A stretch of DNA of 64,000 nucleotides from Physcomitrium patens. Its lineage: Eukaryota; Streptophyta; Bryopsida; Funariales; Funariaceae. Numbering within the stretch: position 1 is the stretch's first letter; the number at the start of each line of letters is the position of its first letter. The stretch spans positions 10,808,622 to 10,872,621 of the forward strand of contig NC_037255.1 of the NCBI RefSeq assembly GCF_000002425.4, written 5' to 3'. Below, piece by piece: positions 38,497-47,799 of the stretch. The notes beneath the pieces are model-generated. The model was given only the letters and a program-made list of their open reading frames with translations. It was not told where the DNA came from and made no database searches. The position numbers were made by a program, and so were the translations under genes.

Positions 38497-39592
38497 ATGA
38501 CATAAGAGCATATTGATGATTTCTTTCTTCAAGATTCATGTCCTTCACAGTTTGACAAGAGTGCTAACTTCTTATTTCTATCTTGTTTAAAAAATGAATA
38601 GATTATTTCCACTTCCATTATTATATTTTGAAGCTTGTAGATTATCCATCTTTAAACAAATAATCTTATTTTATAACACTATTTTTTTCTTGAAAGAGAG
38701 TAGATTATCCTTCTTTGTAGAAATTTCTATTTGATATTAGAGGTTGTGGATTATTCTCCTCTAATTTAACTTTTTGAATTTGTTTGAGTTATCTGTAAAA
38801 AGAAAGACTATGAATGCTACTCTTAGTAGAAGTAAGAATAGATTTACAACTATTGCAAATCTTAATGAGCTTATTAATACTCTAAGAATAAAAATCTCAC
38901 GTATTTTAAATGTAAATCATGGAGGTACTATTTTTACACCTATAGAAGAAGTTCAAAATCTGTGTCAAAAAATTGTGTACTAGAAGGAAGCAAGTAGATT
39001 GATCTCACAACCAAATCCATGAAGTTTTGCTTCTATAAGTATGATGGGGACAAGGATTAATATGCTGGAGAATTTTAATGAAACAAGATCAAAATTTTGA
39101 GGATTTATACAATAAGTCAAACTCTATCTAAGGTTGCATTTCTTCCAATATCTTGATGGATTTACTCAAATCAATTAATAGATGCACTTCTATCAAAAAG
39201 TTCTCTACCTTCATTTGTACCTTTAATAGAAAAATATTCAAGACTCTTTTATGATTTGAATTCATTTTTTGAAGTATTTATGGCTACATTTGGAGAAAGT
39301 AATTGAAAAAGAGTAGCAAAGATTAAGCTCTTATCTTTATAATAAGGATCATGAATAGCCACCATATATGCTATAAAATTCCTAAATATTGATTACGATA
39401 TGGATTGGAATCACAAAGCCGTTATCAACCAATTTCAATATGGTTTGAAGGATAATGTCAAAGATTTGTTATTGACAATACCAAAGGCAAAGTCTTTAGA
39501 ATAATTTATTGCTGAAGCCATTGCATGCAATAATTGATTATTTGAAAGACATCAAGAACAAATAATTGGTTAGAGAGGAATAATAAAATAAA
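38205..39592 (+). mobile_element. Truncated Ty3/gypsy element C (5' LTR plus gag)
   Basis: A probable 5' LTR spans ~38205-38496 (TG...CA ends, TATATAAA near 38345) and is followed by an imperfect primer-binding site at about 38497-38510. A gag-like sequence follows from ~38774, with in-frame stops and frameshifts. The recognisable block at ~39400-39540 reads NQFQYGLKDNVKDLLLTIP then ACNN and LFERHQEQ, the conserved core of chromovirus gag proteins. It is distinct from the gag of elements A and B, so it is another family. The element is cut off at ~39593 by an inverted LTR fragment; no pol or 3' LTR was found. Confidence 0.65.
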
Positions 39593-39829
39593 TGTAAAAC
39601 AAGACCAGACTATTTCAAAAACCAAAGATCCTTCTACTCAATAATAATATAAAGCTTCACCACAAAATAGGACAAAACATACCAAAATAAAACTGAACAA
39701 AATTAAACAAAATAGGACATGAATAAAAAAAACTAAGCAAAAAGAAATAGAACAAAACAGATCTGAACATATAGATACAAAACCAAACTTTACTTAGAGA
39801 AAGGATTCGAAGCCATACTTGACTAGATG
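39593..39829 (-). repeat. Inverted LTR fragment of the A/B chromovirus family inside element C gag
   Basis: This block is the reverse complement of the 3' half of the A/B-type LTR (compare 40095-40332 on plus and 56772-57005 in the same orientation). It interrupts the gag of element C and stops exactly where the 5' LTR of element A begins. The two therefore form a head-to-head inverted repeat with ~265 bp between the arms. The rest of this minus-strand copy was not found beyond element A, so a deletion or rearrangement must have occurred. Confidence 0.8.
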
Positions 39830-40332
39830 TATAACATGATATAGATAAGATAATTATATAGATAATTAGAACCATGGAAGTTTCTAGAATTAGAGTTAAG
39901 TTAGTAGATTATGTAAGATCCATCATAGAATATTCTAGAAAGGATTTAAGGCAATTATTTAGGTGAGGCCTACCATAGAACCTTCTAGAAATGGAATTTA
40001 AGGTGGTTATTTAGATGGAGACTACTACCTATGAACATTCTAGAAAGTCTAGGGTGGTAGGATAAGATATAAATAGGACTGACCAAGGCTATTTGAGGCA
40101 TCTGGTCAAATATGGCTTTGGATCTTTTCTCTTAGTAAATTTTGGTTCTACATCTTTCTATTCAGATCTATTTTGTTTTGTTTCTATTTGCTTAATTTTG
40201 CCTTTCATGTCCTACTCAGTTTAGCACTGTTTACTTTTTTTCTAGTCTGTTTTGTCCTATTCTAAAAAAAAACTATATGTTTCTGTGGATTAGAAGGATC
40301 TTGAATTTTTGAAATAGAATGATCTTGCTTCA
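39830..40332 (+). repeat. 5' LTR of element A
   Basis: Starts TATAACATG (TGTAACATG in element B) and ends GCTTCA, followed by the primer-binding site. It carries four spaced heat-shock-element motifs and a TATA box. The R/U5 part is T-rich with TTTTGTCCTATTTTG-like repeats. Confidence 0.88.
39877..40075 (+). promoter_or_regulatory. LTR promoter with four heat-shock elements and TATA box
   Basis: Perfect three-unit heat-shock elements of the form GAAnnTTCnnGAA are at 39877-39889, 39928-39940, 39978-39990 and 40033-40045, spaced 51, 50 and 55 bp. A TATAAATA box is at 40068-40075, 22 bp downstream of the last element. This is the architecture of heat-shock-factor-driven plant promoters. The motifs sit in ~50-bp internal repeats of the LTR. 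Heat inducibility is inferred, not shown. Confidence 0.75.
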
Positions 40333-40389
40333 TTAGTATTAGAGCAAGTGTTATACTATTTACTTTTGGTAGCATGTCTATATTCATCA

Positions 40390-43300
40390 TTTAGTCCAAG
40401 GTCAATTTTTGTAGTTACAATGGATACTCTATTGAGGCTACCATGAGTACTTCTTAAAAAGTCAACTGGGAGGTGAAAAGGCATTACAATAGTAAAGTCT
40501 AATAGAAAAATTATAGTATAGAAGATATGGCAGAGCAATCCCAAATAGAGGCTCAAATACAACACCTCTCAAGCCAAATAGCTACTTTACAAGGGCAAAT
40601 AAAAGTCTCGAGGACAAGAAAGTCAACATCTGCTAGGTTGAAATTGAATAAGCGTAGTACATACTCTAGAATTTCAAGATAAGAAGATATATGTCAATGG
40701 CTCTTCAACATGCGACAATACTTCCACTTATTTAGGACAAATACCACTGAAAGAATTACATATGCACCCAGCTATTTGAGAGATATGACAGCCATTTGGT
40801 GGTGACATCAAGTTCAAAGTTATAGAGCTCAAGGTGGATTTTGTCATTGAGAGGAGTTTGAGATTGAGTTTAAGAATCAATTTTGGCTCATATATGCAGA
40901 AAAATAACATACAATTCATTGACAAATCGTACACAAGCTAAGTTGGTACAAGATTATATCTTCTAATTCAAGTCCATATATCTCCAAATTGATAATCTTT
41001 CAGAGGTGGAGATGATGGATTGATTCCTACGAGGTTTGAAATTCGAAGTCAAGCAAGAGATAGAGCTAAGAGATCTACAAACATTCAAAGAGGCAATTCA
41101 GAGTGTAAAGAAAGTCAATGTTATAGATTTCAAAAATTATAGAGTATGACCCATACTACAAAGTTCTATGATGCTATCTAATACTATGGCACAACAACCA
41201 ACGTCAATGGAGATTGATGTCCTATAAACATCATTGACACTCCAAAGATGATAAATATTGGTGCAAAATAGATTATGTTTCTATTGTCGGGAGCTAGATC
41301 ATCGAATCATAGGTTGTTTAAAACGTCAAAATTTAAGCACTAGCAAGGCAAGGTAGGTTTATAGTTTCAAAACTCACCAAGTAGATAATGAGTTAGAGTA
41401 GAAAATAGGGCTTTGTTATAAAGGTGCCAAGGGCGAAGATTAAAGATAGCTATTATCTCTTAGAGACAAATGGCATGGCCTTGAACAACTACAAAAAGAA
41501 TCGACTAGTGCATCTAATTGGACTATTAAGAAGACAACCATATTGAGTGCTTGTAAATTGTGGCTCTATTGAAAATTGCATCTCAATTGAAATTGCCAAC
41601 CGGCTTGGAATTAAAACCAAGGAAATAAAGGGATGAAGTATATACCTTGTAGATGACCAAGAGAACGTATTGAATAAGATATATGAAGAAAAAACCTTGA
41701 AATTGACACACACCTATGTCTTAAGAGAGAGATTCAAGGGGACAAAGCTAAAGAATGATATTATCTTTGGTATGCCATGGTTGGAGATAGAAAATAAGGA
41801 AGTTGATTGGATAGAAAAGACAATCTTTTTTAAAGATGGGAGATAGAACGTGACTCTTTGCACCTCCACATCAAGTGAAGAAGAAAGACAATCTACAACC
41901 AAAGACTTACTTATAGGAACGAACTTTATGAAGAAGCAACTACAGCATGAGCAATTAATATATATGGTGGTTCTAAATCTTGGATCATAGTGGAAAAGAT
42001 AGCCAAAGGGGTAGAATGGGTACAACAATTCATATAAGAATATCAAGATGCCTTTTCAACTAACCTACTTAGTGGCGTACCTCTTGATCGAGGTGCCTCC
42101 TTTCAAATAGAATTATTGATTAGAGCCAAATCAGCAAGTCGAGCAATTTAGTACCTAAAACCAAAAGAACTTGAAGAGCTGTAGTTGACATTGAAGAAAC
42201 TCTTAAAAAAGTACCTCATTCGAGAAAATATATCACCATGGGAAGTATATGTCCTCTTTGCACCTAAAAAAGATAGTAGACTTTGCCTTTGCATTGACTA
42301 TCGAGGCCTCCATAAGTAGATTGTTAAAAATGTATATTCACTTCTATGCCTAGATGAACTTTTTGATCAATTTTGATGTGTGACCATCTTTAGTAAATTG
42401 GATCTTTGGAGCAACTATTGGTAAATACCTATTACAAAAGACAATGTGAAAAAGATGGAATTTGGTACGTACTATGGATATTTTGGATGGTTGATTTTAT
42501 CTCTTGGCATCATCAATACTCCTGTATCTTTCATGGATCACATAAATAGATTATTTTGAGACCTTTTAGACAAGTATGTAGTTGCTTTCATTGATGATAT
42601 CCTTGTATATAGTAAAATCTATGAAGAGCATGACCAACACCTATGAGAAGTACTACGTCAACTATAAGATAGTTGTTTTTATTGCAAGCAATCAAAATAT
42701 GAATTTTGGAAGTTGAAAGTCATGTTTTTGGGACATGTCGTGTCCTCTAAAGACATGCATATAGAACAAGATAAGGTAAAAGCAGTTGATGATTAGCCAA
42801 CCTCCAAGAATGCTTTGGAAGTTTGTTTATTTTTAAGTCTTGTTGGATACCATTTTGTTTGACGATTTGCTCACATTACTACCTCATTTATAAACCTATT
42901 GAAGAAAGATACCCTATTTGAATGGAAATTGGAGCATCAAAATTCTTTGGATAAATTGAAGAAAGCATTCATTATTACTTCAATATTGCAACTGTATGAT
43001 CTTATTTCTCTTGTATGCTTGACACTGATGCTTTCGACTTTGCTATTAGAGCAGTCCTTCAATAACACTTTGGTAGGGGCCTTCAATCTATGATGTATAA
43101 TTATGCAAGCTGAGAAGGGCAGAGCATAATTACTCTAGATATGATCGAGAGCAATTAGCAATTGTATACACTGCAAAGCTGTAGTGACACTATGTATTGG
43201 AGAACCCAATGGTTGTTTAGACTAGCCATCGATCCTTGCTACATGATTTGCATCTAAAAAATATGAAATTGTAATATTATCATTGGCAAGAACAATTGCA

Positions 43301-44898
43301 GCTTTTTGATATCTAGCTTGAGTACAAATAAAGGTGACAACATATTGTATCAGACTGTTTATCATGAAGACCAGACTTCAAGGACAAATCAAAAGACAAG
43401 GCAGAAGTTGCTACCATTAGTAGTAACTTTTCAGATCTAACTAAAGAGACAGAATCAAAGGAAGCTATGCAATGGCATATTTATTTCAAGATGGTTAGCA
43501 ATCGATTGAAGGTGGGTAATATATAATATCAAGATTATATTCTTAGTGATAGCTTACTCTATTTTAAAAAGCAAATTTATATATCCAAAAATGCTAAACT
43601 CAAGATGCACATATTTCAAGAAGCATATGACATCCCAATATCTAGATATTTGGGACGAGAGAAGATCTTAGAATGGATTTCAAGGACATGATTTAGGAAG
43701 AGGGGATTAGATCATAATGTTCAAGCCTTTGTATGCTTCTACGAGTCATATCAATGTAACAAAGCACGTAACGTGGTGTCTCTTAGATTATTGCAGCCAA
43801 TTTTACTATCTACGGCACATTGGAAGCAAATAATTATGGATCTCGTTACATGTTTGTCGTAGATGTGTCATAATCATACCACGATTATTATCTTTGTAGA
43901 TTAATTCTTGAAACAACTTCACTTAGCCGTAGTGCACTCTGATATTGATGTCTCAATGCTTATATGAATCTTCTTTGATATAGTCTTTCGTCACCATAGA
44001 TTACTTTGTGTCATTATTTGAGATCAAGGTCCATGAATTATAAGAAGTTTTTGACAAGCCTTATTTAAGCTACTAAGTACATAACTTATCATGTCTACAA
44101 TCTTCCATTTTCAAACAAATCAGTAAACAGAGCGTGAAAATCGGACCTTAGAGGATATGCTATGGGTATTTGTGGCAGTTTATCATAATGATTGAGATAA
44201 ATACTTGATGCCTTTGGAGTTTGCTTATAATGATAGTATTCAAGCAATTATCAATCATTCACCATTTTTTCTTAATATTGATGAGCATCTGATTAAGCCA
44301 ACAACTTTTCATTATCCCATCGACATTAATAACCTAACAATAGAGGAATTTATACAATGGCTTATAGCGGCCTTACAAAAGGCACGTCATCGCCTCTTTA
44401 TTACACAAAATTGATAAAAGCAGTATGTTGATAACTATCGACAATACAAGACCTTTCAGGAGGGTAATCAAGTATTACTCTCCAATGCCAACTTGTCACT
44501 TGCTACATCAATCCAAATCCATAAACTAATACCTTGGTGGCTTAGACCTTTTCATATTCTTATAGTGATATCTGATGTTGCATACTACCTCGAGCTTCCG
44601 CCACATATTTGGGTCCATCCAATCTTCCATATATATCAATTGAAGGAATTTCATATCAAGCCAAAGTGCTTTCCGAATTGACATCAACCACCACTACCAC
44701 TAGTTGTAGTTGATGACCAACAAGAATATGAAGTGGATAGCGTTTTGGAGCATCGCTACCTTCGTCATGGCAGTGGATGTCCACAACTTCAATACAAAGT
44801 TCTTTGAAAAGATTATCCTATTCATGATGCAATATAGGAACCTACACAAAACCTCACCCATTCTCAAGAGACAATTTGGAGATATCATTAAGAGCAAA
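40390..44898 (+). pseudogene. Gag-pol of element A, inactivated
   Basis: Recognisable pieces in order: gag core with FLRGLKFEVKQ at ~41030; CCHC zinc knuckle at 41276-41317 with all four ligands intact; aspartic-protease-like region ~41548-41815, where the active-site Asp-Ser/Thr-Gly has become Asn-Cys-Gly; RT with the catalytic FIDD at 42587-42598 preserved; RNase H ~43010-43260; integrase ~43560-44420; chromodomain ~44704-44893. Dozens of in-frame stops interrupt it, many of them TAG or TGA at positions where relatives have Trp or Gln. No full-length protein can be made. Confidence 0.88.
44704..44893 (+). other. Remnant chromodomain at the integrase C-terminus of element A
   Basis: The frame contains EYEVDSVLEHR, then QLQYKVL, DYPIHDA and PTQNLTH, the order of a chromodomain. 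In HP1-like folds this domain binds methylated histone H3 tails and steers integration to heterochromatin. Two stop codons fall exactly at the two conserved tryptophan positions (after KVL and before EPT), each explained by a single G-to-A change. Element B keeps the first of these Trp codons. Confidence 0.82.
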
Positions 44899-44933
44899 AC
44901 GAGGACGTTCTATATTAGTGGACGGAAATTAAT

Positions 44934-45487
44934 TGTAATAAGATATAAGTAAGATAATTATGTAAATAATTAGAACCATGGAAGTTTTTAGAATTGAGAT
45001 TAGGTTAGTAGACGAGGTAGGATCCACTATAGAACATTCTAAAAAAGATTTAAGGCGATTATTTAAGTAGAATCTACCATAGAATCTTCTAGAAGAAAAC
45101 TTAGGGCAATTATCCAAGTAGAGCCTACTATAGAACCTTCTAAAAAAGGACTTTAAGGCAATTATCAAGGTGAGGCCTACTACCTAAGAATATTCTAGAA
45201 AGTTTATGGTGGTAAGATAAGATATAAATAAGACTCGCCAGGGCCTTTTGGGGCATCTGTTTAGGTATGGCTTCAGACCCTTTCTCTTTGTAAAGTTTGG
45301 TTTTGCATCTGTCTATTTAGATCTCTTGTATTTTGTTTTTATTTGCTCAATTTTGTCTTTCATGTCATATTCTATTTATTTCTATTCAATTTTGTTCGAG
45401 TCTATTTTGTCCTATTTTGTGAAGAGGTCTTATGTTATTGTGGATTAAAAGGATCTTGGATTTTTGAGATAGTCTAGTCATGTTTTA
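44934..45487 (+). repeat. 3' LTR of element A
   Basis: Starts TGTAATAAG and aligns throughout with the 5' LTR. Two heat-shock elements remain perfect (45082-45094, 45188-45200) and the others have C-to-T or G-to-A changes. The TATAAATA box is at 45223-45230. The end is placed at 45487 by alignment with element B, where the terminal TCA reads TTA. Confidence 0.82.
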
Positions 45488-46330
45488 GCTATAGTTATAA
45501 TCTATTTCATAATATTAAATGTCATTATACAATACCTTGGATATACCATGCATGCAACACAAATAGACATCCAATCAATCATCTTATAATATTTTATTGA
45601 CAAATGAGATTATTATGCTTAATATAAATATGTCTTCTATCACATTTAAAATCAATACAATCTTTGTAAAATTGTTGCTTATAAATAGTATAATCTTACT
45701 TACAAATAAACTTATTTATATTTTCTTTTAAATCTTCAAATGAATCAAAAGTCTCATCTGGTGGAAGAAACATATGCAATATAATATTCATAATTTAATC
45801 CAAATAACCTTAAAAAAAACCACTTTCTTTCCTTTTAAAATATTAGACACAATATCAAAGATATTACAATAATACAATGCAAAGGAAGCAACAAATTAGC
45901 TTAATACATAAGAAGATATACTACTAACAACATAGGATAAAAGAAAGAGATCATTAATTCTAAATGTTGATAATTAGTCAAATTTTACTATATTGATGTT
46001 TTTTGAACACGATTTTCATTTCTGACAATAGATTCAAAACTTCAACCATAAAAATGTTTAGGATTTGGCATTGGTGGATGTTTATTGAAGAAATGTACTC
46101 ATTTAGTCACGTTGTGCGAAAGTTGCTCATGTATCCTTGTACAAAGATACAAATAAGTTGAAAAAATTGAAAGTTTTTTCTTTCATTTAGTTCCAAAAAT
46201 ATTGAAATCAAAATATTAAATATTAAATGAACATATTGAGATTGACCATTAATCTTTTATATTTAATATATAATAATTAAAGATGAAATCTGCACTATAT
46301 TGATAATTTGTCAAATTTTACTATGTTGAT
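45488..46330. other. AT-rich spacer with a 33-bp direct repeat
   Basis: No coding sequence is evident. A 33-bp sequence at 45967-45999 recurs in the same orientation at 46300-46332 with only two mismatches, exactly 333 bp apart. The second copy ends at the abrupt rise in GC content that opens the next island. Confidence 0.6.
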
Positions 46331-46664
46331 GTATTAGCAAAAAGACGGGACCACTTTACCTAAATGTATGATTCCTGGATGAAGCACCAGACTTCGGGTT
46401 CCTTTTTCTGTATGACTTCGGACCCAAAAGTGAGAATTCCAAGGGAAAAACAAGTAACTAACATGGTGGAGAAAAGTGGGATTGAAATAGCTGAATGTGT
46501 AAAATTGTTGAAAACTAAAGCCAGCAATGCATGCGAATTGCAGTGAGAATGTACAAGAGCCACTGGTGTAGTTGTACTTTGTAATTCTACAAGCTGCCTG
46601 CAAAAACGAAAGTCTGCAACAGCGATAGCTACATCAAGTTCGTGTCTGGGACAAAATAACTCAC

Positions 46665-47156
46665 GGTGTCACCGTAAATAAGAGGATTGATGCAAAGAGG
46701 TGGATCTGGGTACGATGGGTCCTTCACAGCAATTGAAGTCCAGAACACCATTTGCTTCTGTTTGCCACGTCTAGCCAATCCTTCCCAATGCAGACCTGAG
46801 AGCTTTTCCTGGTGGAGCTTCAACGCTAATGCAGCCCTTACGTTCGCAGGCTGCACAGCGTAAAGTGTAACAATATTATGACAAAGGACCAGAACTTCCA
46901 TACCTGCAATGTGTGCAACTGACGTGAATGTTTTGAATGCCATTAACCTATTCCAAACAAAATATACAATCTGTGGCTCGCATTAAAATGCAAATGCAGC
47001 AATATGTCAAGTTCAGGAGTTCTGTGCACATATCACGATTCGTTGACTGGATTTTTAACACAGGCTTCAAACAGCCAGTAATACCTTGCCCGTTAGCTCA
47101 AGTGCATCCTTTGTGCCGATAGCATTAAGTTTCTTGTCAACCAATGAATTGGAGAC
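46665..47156 (-). CDS. Possible exons of an unrecognised gene or gene remnant
   Basis: Two phase-0 exon candidates have good splice sites. 47156-47085 encodes 24 residues beginning VSNSLVDKKLNAIG (donor AAG then GTATTA). 46850-46665 encodes 62 residues including LALKLHQEKLSGLHWEGLAR and YPDPPLCINPLIYGDT (acceptor GCAG, donor GTGAGT). An upstream frame at ~47510-47345 (FFPLPALACVLSTVEAFDHV) and a downstream frame at 46603-46334 could be neighbouring exons, but the phases and start were not resolved. Codon-like composition is better than in the flanks. I do not recognise the family; it could be a lineage-specific gene or a decayed copy. Confidence 0.35.
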
Positions 47157-47777
47157 CTCGACAAAAAATTCTTCTCAATTGAGAGTGTGTTTCAGCATCT
47201 GCACGTGAACAAACAGCGAGTGTTTTCAGAATTATAAAGTTTTCTTCGAATCGCATGTGGCGTTTCTTGCTCTGCACATTTCGACTCATTGTTAGAGAAA
47301 ACAAGATTGCACTGCTGAAGGAAGAGGAGCGCGTAGACTTACACAGAGAGATCTTGCAGGTACACTCCAAGTTTGAAGAAGGTGCGGATGAAATGAGCTC
47401 ACATGGTCAAATGCTTCCACGGTGCTGAGGACACAGGCAAGGGCAGGGAGTGGAAAGAAGCTCTTCTCAACGACGGTATCCATCATCTCGCCCAAAAATT
47501 CCGCAGAAGCAAGAGTCGCTCCATTGGCTCAATTTTCAACTCTCGCTCCATGATTAGTCCAAACTGTGGAAGCCGAACAGAAAATCATGAGAACCACCAT
47601 GTCTAGAAGCTGAGAGGGAGTAGCATGTCAGAATGTTAAGAGCAGGAAAAATACCCATGGAAACCAATGCTGCAACCGACCACTGAGAACTATCACTCCG
47701 CCACTAACAAACTAATCAGGTAAGTTGGAGGCCGGCGTCGTGAAACAACGAGATCGTTGCGACTCTTGCAATTCGCG

Positions 47778-47799
47778 TTCGGACAGAATTCTGTCCGAA
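47778..47799. repeat. 22-bp perfect palindrome
   Basis: The arms TTCGGACAGAA and TTCTGTCCGAA are exact reverse complements with no spacer, centred on an EcoRI-type GAATTC. It lies in the GC-richer block upstream (minus sense) of the unrecognised gene candidate. It could be a dimeric transcription-factor site or chance. Confidence 0.8.

Larger units (their letters stand above)
39830..45487 (+). mobile_element. Element A: decayed Ty3/gypsy chromovirus with two LTRs
   Basis: The two LTRs (39830-40332, 44934-45487) enclose ~4.6 kb with the domain order gag, protease, RT, RNase H, integrase, chromodomain, which is diagnostic of Ty3/gypsy chromoviruses. The primer-binding site after 40332 is a mutated tRNA-iMet complement. 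The first base pair of the 5' LTR appears changed from TG to TA by a G-to-A transition. Clear target-site duplications were not found, since the left flank is an inverted LTR fragment and the right flank is unrelated AT-rich DNA. Many in-frame stops make it non-autonomous. Confidence 0.93.

Noticed and set aside
40356-40565. Minus-strand 69-codon frame nearly identical to 61692-61901 (plus)
   Set aside because: Conserved only because it is the antisense of the shared 5' region of elements A and B; it is not an independent gene.
47081-47125. Possible tRNA-like segment (GTTAGCTCAAG core)
   Set aside because: Neither the acceptor stem nor the T-arm (GTTCRANNC) can be formed around it; it lies within the exon candidate 47085-47156.
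47292-47510. Resemblance of the FFPLPALACVLSTVEAFDHV block to glycolipid-transfer-protein helices
   Set aside because: The ligand-binding Asp, Asn, Lys, Trp and His positions of that family could not be found, so the similarity is too vague to name.
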